NCBI RefSeq assembly: GCF_007830435.1
Contig: NZ_VLLC01000008.1
Coordinates: forward strand, 55,484-119,483
Direction of reading: 5' to 3'
Source: Desulfobotulus alkaliphilus
GTDB taxonomy: Bacteria > Desulfobacterota > Desulfobacteria > Desulfobacterales > ASO4-4
DNA: 64,000 nt
Below the pieces are notes generated by a model. It made no database searches. It had not been told where the DNA came from and worked only from the letters and a program-made list of their open reading frames with translations. Position numbers and translations under genes: made by a program. Below, in pieces: positions 37,544 to 47,338 of the stretch; positions within the stretch are counted from its first letter, which is position 1; every line of letters begins with the position of its first letter.

Positions 37544-39562
37544 CTACATCAGGAAAGGCACCATGAGAAGAGCCACAACGTTGAGGATCTTGATCATGGG
37601 GTTAACAGCAGGACCAGCGGTATCTTTGTAGGGGTCACCTACGGTGTCACCGGTTACAGCAGCCTTGTGGGCGTCGGAACCTTTACCACCATAGTGGTTG
37701 TCTTCGATGTACTTCTTGGCGTTATCCCATGCAGCACCACCAGTGGTCATGGAGATGGCCACGAAAAGACCTGTAACAATGGAACCGATGAGCATACCAC
37801 CCAGAGCAATTTTGCCCAGCAGGAGACCCACAACGATGGGGGCAATTACGGGCAGAAGTGCAGGAACAATCATTTCCTTCAGGGCAAACTTGGTAACGAT
37901 ATCCACGCAGGCCGCATAATCGGGCTTGGCGGTACCTTCCATGATGCCGGGAATTTCACGGAACTGACGACGTACTTCTTCAACAACGGCACCACCTGCA
38001 CGACCAACAGCACTCATGGCAATGGAAGCGAAGAGGTAGGGGAGCAGGCCACCGATGAAGAGACCAATGATAACATTCACGTCTGCAAGGTCGAAACGAA
38101 GCTGTGCTGCATCTGCACCACCATGTACGGCAAATTCCTGTACATAGCAGGCAAAAAGTACCAGAGCGGCAAGACCAGCGGAACCAATGGCGTACCCTTT
38201 GGTTACGGCCTTGGTGGTGTTACCAACAGCATCCAGAGGATCGGTAACGGCACGTACGGAGTCGTCCATTTCAGCCATTTCAGCAATACCACCGGCGTTG
38301 TCGGTGATGGGGCCGTAGGCGTCAATGGCAATAACCATACCGGTCATGGAAAGCATGGACACGGCGGCAATGGCAATACCGTAAAGACCGGCAAAGCTGT
38401 GGGCCATGAAAATACCAAGACAGATGGTAAGAACAGGAGCAGCCGTGGACTGCATGGATACGGCAAGACCTGCAATGATGTTGGTGCCATGACCCGTGGT
38501 GGAGGCAAGGGCAATGTCTTTTACAGGCTTGAAGATACCGGTGTAGTACTCAGTAATGATAACGATGAGTACGGTCAGTGCAAGACCGATCAGCGCAGAG
38601 TAGTACAGGTTGATGGCGGAAACACCTTCAACACCGCCCATGAAGTGCATGATGGCATAGTAGAAGGCAATGGCTGCAATGATGGCAGAACCGAACATAC
38701 CTTTGTACAGGGCGCCCATGATGTATTCGCTCTTGGCACCAAGGCGTACAAAGAAGCTGGCGATAATGGAAGCAATAATGGAAATGGCTCCCAGAATCAG
38801 GGGCAGCATGATAATGGCTTCATTACCGTTGAAAAGAATGTCGCCAAGGAACATGGCGGCAACAAGGGTAACGGCATAGGTTTCAAAGAGGTCAGCAGCC
38901 ATACCGGCGCAGTCACCTACGTTGTCACCTACGTTGTCAGCGATGGTTGCGGGGTTACGGGGATCATCCTCGGGGATATTGGATTCAACCTTACCCACAA
39001 GGTCAGCACCTACGTCAGCACCCTTTGTGAAGATACCACCACCCAGACGGGCGAAGATGGAGATCAGGGAGCCACCGAAACCAAGGGCAACCAGGGCAGG
39101 AATGTTGGCGGTAGCAGCATACAGACCAGCTGTAGCAGCAAGACCAAGACCTGCAACCATCATACCTGTTACTGTGCCACCACGGAAAGCCATGGAAAGA
39201 CCGGCGTTAAGGCCGTGCTTGGAAGCTTCTGCGGTACGTACGTTGGCAATAACGGAAACGCGCATGCCAATGTAACCGGCCACATAGGAAGCTACGGCAC
39301 CAATGATGAAGCCCAGAGCACTCATGGCACCCAGGGCAACAAAAATAACAACAGCAATTACGCCACCAACTACAGCAATACTTTTCATCTGACGATTCAG
39401 ATAGGCAATGGAGCCTTCCTGAATGGCCTTGGCAATGGCACCCATTTTTTCATCGCCTGCAGGAGCTGCCTTTACAAGCCCTGCAAGGATCAGCGCAAAC
39501 AGAATGCCGAGTCCCCCCACCAGTGCACACACCAGCGGGATGTTCCCCATTACAAATTCCAT
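37544..39562 (-). CDS. hppA: Membrane-bound proton-translocating pyrophosphatase
   Basis: A 672-residue enzyme with about 16 transmembrane helices that couples pyrophosphate hydrolysis to ion pumping. The ATG at 39562 follows GGAGG by 5 bases. Catalytic loops are present: [30 protein letters not shown] and [16 protein letters not shown], and DNAKKYIED near the end. In the diagnostic [14 protein letters not shown] stretch a lysine stands where K+-dependent enzymes have alanine, so it should be K+-independent and H+-pumping. It can save energy from the pyrophosphate released by sulfate activation. Confidence 0.97.
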   Translation of the reverse strand: MEFVMGNIPLVCALVGGLGILFALILAGLVKAAPAGDEKMGAIAKAIQEGSIAYLNRQMKSIAVVGGVIAVVIFVALGAMSALGFIIGAVASYVAGYIGMRVSVIANVRTAEASKHGLNAGLSMAFRGGTVTGMMVAGLGLAATAGLYAATANIPALVALGFGGSLISIFARLGGGIFTKGADVGADLVGKVESNIPEDDPRNPATIADNVGDNVGDCAGMAADLFETYAVTLVAAMFLGDILFNGNEAIIMLPLILGAISIIASIIASFFVRLGAKSEYIMGALYKGMFGSAIIAAIAFYYAIMHFMGGVEGVSAINLYYSALIGLALTVLIVIITEYYTGIFKPVKDIALASTTGHGTNIIAGLAVSMQSTAAPVLTICLGIFMAHSFAGLYGIAIAAVSMLSMTGMVIAIDAYGPITDNAGGIAEMAEMDDSVRAVTDPLDAVGNTTKAVTKGYAIGSAGLAALVLFACYVQEFAVHGGADAAQLRFDLADVNVIIGLFIGGLLPYLFASIAMSAVGRAGGAVVEEVRRQFREIPGIMEGTAKPDYAACVDIVTKFALKEMIVPALLPVIAPIVVGLLLGKIALGGMLIGSIVTGLFVAISMTTGGAAWDNAKKYIEDNHYGGKGSDAHKAAVTGDTVGDPYKDTAGPAVNPMIKILNVVALLMVPFLM

Positions 39563-39598
39563 GCTTTCCTCCATCAAAGAGTTAGGTTGAACAGAAAA

Positions 39599-40174
39599 CT
39601 ACGATTGATACTTTTGCATAGCGGCCGAAAGCCCCTCCTGAAGAATACAGGAGACAGCCTCCCTCGCCCTTTCAACCACGCGGAGCCAGATTTCCTTTTC
39701 CTGCCTTGAAAAACCACTGAGTACGTAATCGGCAACGTCCTGTTCCCCTTCCGGTCGTCCGACACCAATCCGTACCCTGGAAAAATCCCGGGTTCCAAGC
39801 TGTTCGATCAGGGATCTGATTCCGTTGTGCCCACCATGTCCCCCTTTTTCACGGATACGTATCCGTCCAAGGGGAAGATCAATGTCATCGTATACGACAA
39901 CAAGGTCAGATACTGCAACATCAAAAAAATGACAAAGCTTCTGAACCGGTATGCCGCTTCGGTTCATGTAGGACTGGGGCCTGACCAGAAGGACATCGCA
40001 TCCTCCCATCCGCCCCCGTCCGAATTCAGCATCAAACTTCTTTTTATCCAGAGATATGGAACCCCATTCCCCGAGGGATTCCACAACCTGAAAGCCTGCA
40101 TTATGACGGGTTTCTGCATAGCGAAGGCCGGGGTTTCCCAGGCCAGCCACCATCATTGGCCCTTTCGTATTCAT
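39599..40174 (-). CDS. pth: Peptidyl-tRNA hydrolase
   Basis: A 191-residue enzyme that releases tRNA from peptidyl-tRNA dropped by ribosomes. Marks are VAGLGNPGLRYAETRHNAGFQ with the catalytic histidine, RPQSYMNRSG, YDDIDLPLGRIRIREKGGHGGHNGIRS, and RVRIGVGRP. The family start MMVAGLGNPG may lie at an internal ATG, 18-21 bp downstream. The gene follows rplY by 44 bp, a common bacterial order. Confidence 0.96.
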   Translation of the reverse strand: MNTKGPMMVAGLGNPGLRYAETRHNAGFQVVESLGEWGSISLDKKKFDAEFGRGRMGGCDVLLVRPQSYMNRSGIPVQKLCHFFDVAVSDLVVVYDDIDLPLGRIRIREKGGHGGHNGIRSLIEQLGTRDFSRVRIGVGRPEGEQDVADYVLSGFSRQEKEIWLRVVERAREAVSCILQEGLSAAMQKYQS

Positions 40175-40218
40175 AGGGAAATCCCTTTTTAGTCACAAAA
40201 AAACAGATAAACCGCTGC

Positions 40219-40809
40219 CTATGCTTCCTCATCTGCATTTGCTGCTGCTGCAGCACCCCTGGGAACAGCAACCATGGCAAGGGGAGCATTGCCCTCAACC
40301 ACCAGCTCAACGCCCTCGGGAACCTCAACATTTTTCAGGTAAAAGGTTTTTCCAAGGCCAATACCCCTGACATCCACCGTGATATTCTCAGGGGTTGCTT
40401 CGGGAAGACAGCGAACCGTTACCATTCTTTCAAAAACCTTCAGGTTACCGCCCATATCCACACCCTTGGGTGTTCCCGAAACACTCAGATTCACCTTTGC
40501 TGTAATTTTACGGTCCAGCTCAAGGGCATAGAAGTCCGCATGGACAAAATCTCCGTTCATGGGGTCTTTCTGGAAATCCTTCATCATGGCCTTACAGGTA
40601 CCATCGCTGAGCTGAAGATCAAAAAACAGCTCACGGGTTTTGCTTTTTTTTATCGCATCTTCCAGATCTTTAACGGAAACCACAAGATCCCGACTTTCCA
40701 CTTTGCGACCATACAGAACCGCAGGAATCTTACCATTCATCCGCAGTTTTCTGCAGACACCTTTTTTTGTTGCCTCGCGGTTAGCCGCGTTCAAAGTCAC
40801 AAATTCCAA
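40219..40809 (-). CDS. rplY: Ribosomal protein bL25, long Ctc form
   Basis: A 196-residue 5S rRNA-binding protein. The N-terminal L25 domain has RKLRMNGKIPAVLYGRK; the C-terminal TL5 domain (SVSGTPKGVDMGGNLKVFERMVTVRCLPEATPENI) makes it the long Ctc type. It ends in a short alanine-rich acidic tail. It lies between prs and pth in the same direction. Confidence 0.96.
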   Translation of the reverse strand: MEFVTLNAANREATKKGVCRKLRMNGKIPAVLYGRKVESRDLVVSVKDLEDAIKKSKTRELFFDLQLSDGTCKAMMKDFQKDPMNGDFVHADFYALELDRKITAKVNLSVSGTPKGVDMGGNLKVFERMVTVRCLPEATPENITVDVRGIGLGKTFYLKNVEVPEGVELVVEGNAPLAMVAVPRGAAAAANADEEA

Positions 40810-40850
40810 AGTTTTTCTCCTTCAGGTCTACACCCACATAAAATCGTCTG

Positions 40851-41807
40851 TCACACAAAAAGCGAGGTTACCGAATCTCCGCGGTGACTGCGGATAATGG
40901 CTTCCCCCACCAGATCTGCAATGGAAAGAATATGAATTTTATCCGATTCCAGCGCTTCTTTACTCAAAGGAATACTATCCGTTGCCACCAGTGTCTGAAT
41001 GGGCGAATTTTCTATACGATCCACGGCAGGGCCAGACAGAACCGGATGGGTGCAGAAGGCATGGATGGACCTTGCACCCTTTTCATCCAAAGCCCTTGCG
41101 GCCTCCGTCAGAGTTCCTGCCGTATCTGCCATATCATCCAGAATGATCACATTCTTATCACTGACATTGCCTATGACTGCCATGGCCTGGGCCTTGTTGG
41201 GCATGTCCCGTCTTTTATCCACAATGGCCCAGTCCGCATTCAGCCTTTTGGCAAAGGCCCTTGCCCGCTCCACACCCCCGGCATCGGGTGACACGATGAC
41301 CAGATCCGCTATATCTTCAGGGGTGGCACCAAAAACCCTCTTTGCATAATCCCTGAGTACGGGAGCTGCATAAAGATTATCTACGGGGCAGTCAAAAAAA
41401 CCCTGAATCTGACCTGCGTGGAGATCCATGGTGATGACCCGGTTGGCACCTGCTGCCATCAGCATGTCTGCTGCCAGCTTGGCACTGATGGGAACTCTGG
41501 GCGCAACCTTCTTATCCTGCCGGGCATAGCCAAAATAAGGAATCACTGCAGCAATACGTCTGGCTGCGGACCTCTTCACCGCATCCAGCATCAGCAGAAG
41601 CTCTACAAGGTTATCATTCACGGGCTTGCAGGTGGACTGAATAATATAGACATCCCGACCACGCACGTTTTCCTGAATTTCAATCTGGATTTCTCCGTCA
41701 CTGAAATTGGTCACCTTTGCGCAGCCCAGAGGTTTCCCTACATAATCTGCTATCCGGGATGCCAGAAGCGGGTTTGAGTTCCCCGCAAATAAAACAAGTT
41801 CGTCCAT
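40851..41807 (-). CDS. prs: Ribose-phosphate pyrophosphokinase
   Basis: A 318-residue enzyme that makes PRPP from ribose 5-phosphate and ATP for nucleotide, histidine and tryptophan synthesis. Clear motifs are [69 protein letters not shown] and the PRPP loop [13 protein letters not shown]. It has the normal length for the class I enzyme. It is placed after ispE and the tRNA-Gln gene and before rplY. Confidence 0.97.
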   Translation of the reverse strand: MDELVLFAGNSNPLLASRIADYVGKPLGCAKVTNFSDGEIQIEIQENVRGRDVYIIQSTCKPVNDNLVELLLMLDAVKRSAARRIAAVIPYFGYARQDKKVAPRVPISAKLAADMLMAAGANRVITMDLHAGQIQGFFDCPVDNLYAAPVLRDYAKRVFGATPEDIADLVIVSPDAGGVERARAFAKRLNADWAIVDKRRDMPNKAQAMAVIGNVSDKNVIILDDMADTAGTLTEAARALDEKGARSIHAFCTHPVLSGPAVDRIENSPIQTLVATDSIPLSKEALESDKIHILSIADLVGEAIIRSHRGDSVTSLFV

Positions 41808-41898
41808 CTTCCTGCAATCCGATCTGATATATTTGAACAGTTTTGTGGCGGGATACGCATTCTTTAGCCATTACCCAGAGGGGCAAACTAAAAAAAGG

Positions 41899-41970
41899 CT
41901 GGGGCGGGAGGATTCGAACCTCCGAATGCAGGAATCAAAATCCTGTGTCTTACCGCTTGACGACGCCCCA
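41899..41970 (-). tRNA. tRNA-Gln (anticodon UUG)
   Basis: A full cloverleaf of 72 bases. The acceptor stem is TGGGGCG with CGCCCCA and a G discriminator. The anticodon stem CAGGA/TCCTG holds loop TTTTGAT with anticodon TTG. The T-arm is GGAGG-TTCGAAT-CCTCC. CCA is not encoded. It lies 22 bp after ispE and 91 bp before prs, so it is probably cut from a common transcript. Confidence 0.96.
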
Positions 41971-41991
41971 GAAAGCACAAACCTGTATAAA

Positions 41992-42855
41992 TCAGGGCAT
42001 GAGCTGCGTCCCCACAACCCGCCAGTGCCTAAAATTTTCCGACAGAAAAGACCGGGCTTCCCCTGCTGCCCTTTGATCCTTAAAAAGACCAAAGACCGTA
42101 GGCCCACTACCGGACATGAGAACCCCGGATGCGCCGGTTTCAAGAACTGCTTCCCTGATACGGGCCACTTCCTGACACATGGAAACGGCCACAGGCTCAA
42201 GATCATTGAAAAGCCATGGCACAGGATCCATGAGGGTCTCTTCAAAATGAGGTTTTTTAGTTTTTATTCCTTCTTTTGTCAATCCCCATTTCAGGTTTTT
42301 GTAGACTGCCGCCGTTGAAAGCGCCACATTGGGATTCACAAGAACCATGGGTAGTGGCTGTATCTTCCTGAAGGATTCAAGCTGATCACCAATGCCTTCG
42401 GCCCAGGCAGCGCCCTGCATTAAAAAAAACGGGACATCGGCACCCAGCCCCGAAGCCAGCCTGAAAAGTTCAGGAGGGGAAAGGGGATGACCATACACTG
42501 CGTTCAGCCCCATCAGAACTGCGGCTGCATCACTGGAACCTCCCCCCAGACCCGCTGCCACGGGAATGTTTTTTTCCATCTCCACGTCCAGTGCCGCAGG
42601 TATCTCAGCAGCCCCATAGAAAAGCGCAGCAGCCCGGACAGCAAGGTTTTCCCCATTTTCCGGTACCAGGCCCTTTCCGTTTTTCACACGGATTCGAATG
42701 CCCGGCCTGCCCGGAGAAAGCCAGAGTCCGTCAAAGAGCTCTATGGGACACATCAGCGACTGCAGCTCATGGTAGCCATCGGCCCTTTTTCCCCTTATCC
42801 GGAGGATCAGATTCACCTTGGCCGGGGCCTTGATGTGTCGGGGCATAAAATCCAC
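41992..42855 (-). CDS. ispE: 4-diphosphocytidyl-2-C-methyl-D-erythritol kinase
   Basis: A 287-residue GHMP kinase of the MEP isoprenoid pathway. It starts with APAKVNLILRIRGKRADGYHEL; the ATP-binding loop is PVAAGLGGGSSDAAAVL and the third motif is GVLMSGSGPTVFGLF. A second ATG at 42846 could be the start. It starts 3 bp after the degP/Q stop, so the two are co-transcribed. Confidence 0.96.
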   Translation of the reverse strand: MDFMPRHIKAPAKVNLILRIRGKRADGYHELQSLMCPIELFDGLWLSPGRPGIRIRVKNGKGLVPENGENLAVRAAALFYGAAEIPAALDVEMEKNIPVAAGLGGGSSDAAAVLMGLNAVYGHPLSPPELFRLASGLGADVPFFLMQGAAWAEGIGDQLESFRKIQPLPMVLVNPNVALSTAAVYKNLKWGLTKEGIKTKKPHFEETLMDPVPWLFNDLEPVAVSMCQEVARIREAVLETGASGVLMSGSGPTVFGLFKDQRAAGEARSFLSENFRHWRVVGTQLMP

Positions 42856-42858
42856 AGA

Positions 42859-44316
42859 CTAGCCCTCACGGTCCATGGAAATGACAAGGAACTGTCCCCG
42901 CCTCTGAATCAGAAACTGAAGCCGCTCCTTTTTTTTCAACCTTTTCAGAACCGCTTCATAGCTTTTCAGAGAATCCATTTTTTTATGATTGATCTCCATG
43001 ATCAGGTCTCCCCGGCGCAGCCCCGCCCTGTCGGCCGCACTGCCTTCGGCAACACCCGCAACCAGAAGACCGGCATCCCTGTCCACACCCATACGTTCTG
43101 CCATATTCTCATCCAGCACACGCAGGGACAATCCCAGAGCGTCCTCTGTGACGGCGGGCTCAGGAGCACTCTCCTTCTTCAGCTCTCCCGCATCATCCCT
43201 GCGGGCCACAGTTACACCCAGCTTTTTTTCCTTTCCTGAGCGCACCACGGTCACCTCGATGGTTTCCCCCACCCTTGCCGCTGCCACCTTGAGAATGAGA
43301 TCCTTGGTATCCTCCACCTGCTGCCCGTTGATGTGGGTAATAATATCTCCCCCCCGTATTCCCGCACGATGGGCAGGGTCGCCCTCAATGGCACGCACCA
43401 CAAAGACCCCCTTTGCCTCCTTCATGCCATGGTAGGAAGCCATGGTCGGATCCAGAGGCTGGATTTCCACCCCCATCCATCCACGGGTGACGGAACCGCT
43501 GGCCTTCAGCTGTGCGATAATCCCCTTTGCAAGATTCACGGGAATGGCAAAACCGATACCCTGCCCCGAAGCGGCAATGGCCGTATTGATACCCACCACC
43601 TCGCCATCCAGATTGAGAAGGGGGCCGCCGGAGTTTCCGGGGTTGATGGAAGCATCGGTCTGTATAAAATCATCATAGGGGCCGGAGCCAAGAACGCGGC
43701 CCTTGGCCGATACAATACCTGCGGTGACGGTCTGCTCCAGCCCAAAGGGGCTGCCAATGGCCATGACCCACTCGCCTACCCGCAAAGCACCGGAATCCCC
43801 CATGGATATGTAGGGAAATTTCCTGTCCGCCTCAATGCGTATCAGGGCCAGATCCGTCTTGGGATCCCTTCCCACAATCCGGGCATCATACTCTTCTCCA
43901 TCCTTCAGTCTCACCCGGATCTTATCGGCACCTTCAATCACATGGTTGTTTGTTACAATATAACCGTCCTCACTGATCAGAAAACCGGACCCGAGGCTCT
44001 GGCGGCGGAATTCCCGCTGGTGGTTGTTATCACCCTGAAAACGCCTGAAAAACTCCTCAAAGGGATCGTTTTCACCAAAGGGACTTTCAAAAAAATGACG
44101 AAAAACCCGGTCCTGGGACTGTGCCGTTTTTTCCGTGCGGATATTCACCACGGCGCCCCCCGCCTTCTCCGCCAGAATGGTAAAGCTGTCCGGCCTCAGC
44201 AGGGCATGGGAGTGCATTGCAAAAACACTGAAAAACAAAGCAAAAAAACCTGCAAGAAAAAAAACGGCCAAAGGGCCTGACGGGCTGCCTGCAATCCTTT
44301 TTTCACCGGCTAACAT
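42859..44316 (-). CDS. DegP/DegQ-type periplasmic serine protease
   Basis: A 485-residue Do-like protease and chaperone. An N-terminal hydrophobic segment (residues about 14-36) precedes the trypsin-like domain with His in VTNNHVIEGA, Asp in PKTDLALIRI and Ser in NPGNSGGPLLNLDGEVVGINTA. Two PDZ domains follow (GWMGVEIQPLD... and LGLSLRVLDEN...), the second shortened before ERLQFLIQRRGQ. GGAGG stands 6 bases before the ATG. It degrades misfolded envelope proteins. Confidence 0.95.
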   Translation of the reverse strand: MLAGEKRIAGSPSGPLAVFFLAGFFALFFSVFAMHSHALLRPDSFTILAEKAGGAVVNIRTEKTAQSQDRVFRHFFESPFGENDPFEEFFRRFQGDNNHQREFRRQSLGSGFLISEDGYIVTNNHVIEGADKIRVRLKDGEEYDARIVGRDPKTDLALIRIEADRKFPYISMGDSGALRVGEWVMAIGSPFGLEQTVTAGIVSAKGRVLGSGPYDDFIQTDASINPGNSGGPLLNLDGEVVGINTAIAASGQGIGFAIPVNLAKGIIAQLKASGSVTRGWMGVEIQPLDPTMASYHGMKEAKGVFVVRAIEGDPAHRAGIRGGDIITHINGQQVEDTKDLILKVAAARVGETIEVTVVRSGKEKKLGVTVARRDDAGELKKESAPEPAVTEDALGLSLRVLDENMAERMGVDRDAGLLVAGVAEGSAADRAGLRRGDLIMEINHKKMDSLKSYEAVLKRLKKKERLQFLIQRRGQFLVISMDREG

Positions 44317-44365
44317 AAAAGACCTCCGTTGTTTTTAAAAATGGCAGATATCCGACAGAAAAACA

Positions 44366-44656
44366 TCAAGTCGTTTTTTCGCTGGCAACATAGCGCAACC
44401 GCAGATCCTGCAAAAGATGATGAAAAAGACGCTCCTCATCCTCCCTCAGATTGCCCCTTGTTTTTTCTTCCAGCATACCAAGAACATCAATGGTCTGTTT
44501 TGCAAGATCCATATTCCTTCGTCTCTGGCCGGTTCCGGGATCTTCCACAATCCCCAGATGCACAAGGGCAGAGGCATTCAGGGAAAGAATAAAGGTTGTA
44601 AAATCTATATTGGGAAAAAGATCCTCCCTCTTTTTCCCCGCCCTTTCTTCTGCCAT
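44366..44656 (-). CDS. DUF1844 domain protein
   Basis: A 96-residue cytosolic protein with the DUF1844 core FTTFILSLNASALVHLGIVEDP, a helical stretch LAKQTIDVLGMLEEKTRGNL, and DEERLFHHLLQDLRLRYV. Two in-frame ATGs are close together (44662 and 44656). The family is often found next to degP in this group, but its function is not known. It starts the degP-ispE-tRNA-prs gene string. Confidence 0.85.
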   Translation of the reverse strand: MAEERAGKKREDLFPNIDFTTFILSLNASALVHLGIVEDPGTGQRRRNMDLAKQTIDVLGMLEEKTRGNLREDEERLFHHLLQDLRLRYVASEKTT

Positions 44657-44786
44657 GGTCACCCCCGAAGATCATTAACGGTTAAGAAAACAGCCTCTTT
44701 TGCACAGAAGTGCATTTAAAAGCCCCAAAAACCCCATATGGATATACCGAAACGACCGGACATTCAATATGTAAAAAACACCCATA

Positions 44787-44828
44787 TAAAAAAGGCCCTT
44801 CCAAACCCCTTCAGGTTTTCAAAGAGCC
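44787..44828 (-). terminator. Terminator of the hdrC-hdrB operon
   Basis: On the minus strand GGGCTCTTTGAAAACC and GGTTTGGAAGGGCC form an imperfect stem with G-T pairs around TGAAGG, followed directly by six Ts. It starts 36 bp after the hdrB stop codon. Confidence 0.65.
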
Positions 44829-44863
44829 CCCGGTATAGCAAAATCGTTCCCAATTGGTAAGAA

Positions 44864-45757
44864 TCAGAGCAGATTATGTTCCGCCAGAAGCTCCCTTGGA
44901 TCCACAAGATGCTTGCGTATCCATTTCTCCGTTCTGGGCAGACGGCAGGCCATGCCAATGAGTTCAGACACGTAGAAAACCGGCAGCGGTTCGGAATTCT
45001 TACCCCTGAGCTCCATGTTTACCTGACAGAGCGGGCAGAAGGAAATCATGCAGTTGGCTCCCACCCTCCGGGCATGATCCCGTATCCGGTCCACAAGGGT
45101 ATCCACATGATCCGGCTTGGTCAGTGCCAGATGGGCACCACAGCACTGCTTACCATAGCCCCAGTCCAGGGTTTCAACCCCCAGCGCCTCCACAAAACTT
45201 CTCAGCTCATCCTCGTAGGGAAGCACGTCAAAACCCGTAATCCACTCAGGCCGGGTAAGGAGACAGCCGAAATACAGTACTCCCTTCAAACCCTTCAGGG
45301 GGTTAATCACAGCCTCCCTGAAAACATTCATCTGACTGGCACTGCCTACCTCAAGGAAAAAACGCAGGCGCACGGAACCCTGATAGCGTTTCCCCACAGC
45401 CTCTTCCAGAAGATCATTTTTATCGGGTTCGGCAATCAGGGTTTTTTCTGCCGTACGCAGGCGGACAAAACAACTGGGACAGATCACAAAAAGATCCCGT
45501 ATTCCCTGACGCTCCGCCAGCACAAGGTTGCGTCCCGCAAGGAGCAGGGCATAATTCTGATTCACGCTGTGGGCAGGAGAAGCACCACAGCAGTTCCAGT
45601 CCTTCAGCTCTTCCAGCCAGGACCCCACAAGGCGGGCCATCTGAAACAGGGAATCCCCCAGATCCCTCGCCGTGGACATCAGGGAACATCCCGGATAGTA
45701 ATATATTCTCGGATGCGGAACCGACTCCACACCTGATTTTACATCATTTTTTTCCAT
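44864..45757 (-). CDS. hdrB: Heterodisulfide reductase-like subunit B
   Basis: A 297-residue protein with two CCG domains that bind the non-cubane 4Fe-4S clusters: CSLMSTARD leading to DWNCCGASPAH, and YFGCLLTRP leading to KQCCGAHLAL. In methanogens HdrB reduces the CoM-CoB disulfide; sulfate reducers lack those thiols, so the substrate here is unknown. The ATG at 45757 (MEKNDVK) overlaps hdrC by 14 bp. No HdrA flavoprotein gene lies nearby, so the partner electron carrier must be encoded elsewhere. Confidence 0.92.
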   Translation of the reverse strand: MEKNDVKSGVESVPHPRIYYYPGCSLMSTARDLGDSLFQMARLVGSWLEELKDWNCCGASPAHSVNQNYALLLAGRNLVLAERQGIRDLFVICPSCFVRLRTAEKTLIAEPDKNDLLEEAVGKRYQGSVRLRFFLEVGSASQMNVFREAVINPLKGLKGVLYFGCLLTRPEWITGFDVLPYEDELRSFVEALGVETLDWGYGKQCCGAHLALTKPDHVDTLVDRIRDHARRVGANCMISFCPLCQVNMELRGKNSEPLPVFYVSELIGMACRLPRTEKWIRKHLVDPRELLAEHNLL

Positions 45758-46280
45758 AACAGACCTCCCTGATCTTACGAACCTCATGAAGCTTTTTTAC
45801 TGTGTGGGGAAAAAGCTCCAGCCTGCCATTCAGCAACATCTTCATACCGGAACCCATATCACTGAAAAGACTCATGGTAGAAAGCTTGTAGCGGGCCATG
45901 AACTCCAGCTCGTACACACGCCCCCTTTTATCCACCTGCTTCAGAAATTCCCTGTGGAAGGTCCAGATATCCGGCTCCCCTATCTTGACGCCTTCTTCCA
46001 GTGCCAGCTCACGCAGGGCATCCATCATGTAAGGTATATGGATGCGGTTCGGACACTGGGACACACAGCTGTAACAACCGACACAGACCCATATGGCACG
46101 GCTCTCCAGCACCTCTTTCCGCAAACCAAGCTGCATCATTCGGACAATCTGGTTGGGCAGATAGTCCATGATATCAGATACGGGACAACCACCGGAACAG
46201 GCCATGCAATGGAAACAGGCACCGAACCGCTGGCCGCTCCGCTCTTCCACCTCCCGGATAAATGAGCGGTCAACTTGCAT
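45744..46280 (-). CDS. hdrC: Heterodisulfide reductase-like subunit C
   Basis: A 178-residue iron-sulfur protein with two 4Fe-4S motifs, CFHCMACSGGCPVSD and CVGCYSCVSQCPNRI, the HdrC layout that passes electrons to HdrB. The ATG at 46280 (MQVDRSF) is preferred after GGTGAG; a start at 46292 would add four residues. The ORF extends 60 residues further upstream into sequence that holds a promoter and palindromes, so this part is unlikely to be coding. Confidence 0.92.
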   Translation of the reverse strand: MQVDRSFIREVEERSGQRFGACFHCMACSGGCPVSDIMDYLPNQIVRMMQLGLRKEVLESRAIWVCVGCYSCVSQCPNRIHIPYMMDALRELALEEGVKIGEPDIWTFHREFLKQVDKRGRVYELEFMARYKLSTMSLFSDMGSGMKMLLNGRLELFPHTVKKLHEVRKIREVCYGKK

Positions 46281-46474
46281 AATACTCACCATTATATGGA
46301 TTCTTGCCAAAGCAGGAATCCGAGATATGGCACAGAAAATACAACCTGTACCCCTGCTGAAGCAGGAGTAAGAGCTAAAAACTGTACCAAGTTGGCCCCT
46401 TGCCGGGCATTGCACGACAAGGGAAAACCACACAGGCCAATGCCTGAGCTCCCCTGACACGATTCAGGGCGATC

Positions 46475-46503
46475 ACACTAGACCAAGGGCCCGGCAGTGT
46501 CAA
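46475..46503 (-). promoter_or_regulatory. Candidate promoter and operator-like palindrome of hdrCB
   Basis: On the minus strand TTGACA (46503-46498) and TAGTGT (46480-46475) are 17 bases apart. Just downstream, where transcription would begin, CCCTGA-N6-TCAGGG (46452-46469) forms a perfect 6-bp inverted repeat that may be an operator. The -10 match is weak. Confidence 0.45.
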
Positions 46504-46817
46504 CCCAATTTGTATCAGACATCACCGATACACAGACAAGTATAGATATGAAGAAAAAACTGTCAACCAGCCCCCTGTCAGATTCCACCGGCAGCCCCAA
46601 CCCAAGGGGCTCCAATAAAAGATACCCGGAGGCCCTGGCTTCATCCCCTCCCGGCTTCCCATTTCCATCCATGACGCCCGCCATGGCCAGCAAGGCCAGA
46701 CAATCCCCCCATCACAAAAACGCATTGAAAAAAATGCGGCCCCGGACGGCCTTCCAGACATCCGCCCCAAGTGCAATAAATTTCATGCACCCCCTGTCTT
46801 TCAGATATGGAAAAGCT

Positions 46818-47118
46818 GTAACTGTGCAGCACAGTTTTTCAAGCACCATACCTGCAAAACAGATGCACAGGCCCCAGGCTTTTTGCCCGTGACGCAATCC
46901 GGCACTCAAGCTGAAAAACTCAAGCCCTTTGCGGGAGAAAAAGTGTTTCAAGGATCTTCAGCGCCGGATTCTTAGAGTTTCTTGGCCTGTGCGGAAGCGG
47001 CAAAAGCCCCCCGCCACAGGCAGGATAAGCTTTTTGATTACCATGGCAGGCCATGGCACGCTGCCTTTATGGCGGCTCAGACAGTTTGCCGCTTTTATAG
47101 CACTCCGGCACTCAGGCC
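46818..47118 (+). repeat. IS66-type MITE, copy 3 (right end lost)
   Basis: The left terminus GTAACTGTGCAGCACAG and left arm (CTGCAAAACAGATGCACAGGCCCCAGGC) match copies 5 and 6. The core pairs CCGCCACAGGCAG/CTGCCTTTATGGCGG and AAGCGGCAAA/TTTGCCGCTT are present. The right arm and terminus are missing, and the left arm is interrupted at 46899 by the CCGGCACTCAAGC palindrome also seen in copy 1. It is a degraded copy. Confidence 0.75.
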
Positions 47119-47244
47119 AACAGCCTTCAGTGCATTGGACAAGTCCAATTTTTGGCCTGTTTGCCGGGCAAGGCCCCGGCCCCTCTCCCGGAGGGCTTAT
47201 CTTTACCCATAAGTCCGGTAATATGAAATCAGGGGTACTAACAT

Positions 47245-47338
47245 AAAGGAAATGGCGGGCAGCAGGCCTGTTTCCCTTGGGTGAGAATATTCTTTATGGA
47301 ACTCTCACCCAAGGGGCAGACACAGGGGCCTTCCTTTA
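47245..47338. repeat. 94-bp imperfect palindrome
   Basis: CCCTTGGGTGAGA (47274-47286) and TCTCACCCAAGGG (47303-47315) form a perfect 13-bp inverted repeat. Outside it, GGCCTGT pairs with ACAGGGGCC with a small bulge, and AAAGGAA (47245-47251) pairs with TTCCTTT at the other edge. It codes for nothing and resembles a small mobile hairpin element unrelated to the GTAA-ended family. Confidence 0.65.

Noticed and set aside
37667..39709. 680-codon open frame antisense to hppA
   Set aside because: Composition is repetitive (Gly, Asn, Thr, His) as expected from the reverse strand of a membrane protein gene, without family motifs; hppA is certain.
46497..46892. 131-codon open frame in the hdrC-pta gap
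   Set aside because: Ser/Pro-rich, no ribosome site, covers the hdrCB promoter and runs into the MITE terminus; likely chance.
46818..47118. Palindromic repeats as attachment site or group II/riboswitch RNA
   Set aside because: Terminal GTAA repeats and 8-bp duplications in sister copies explain the structure better; no conserved aptamer sequence is seen.
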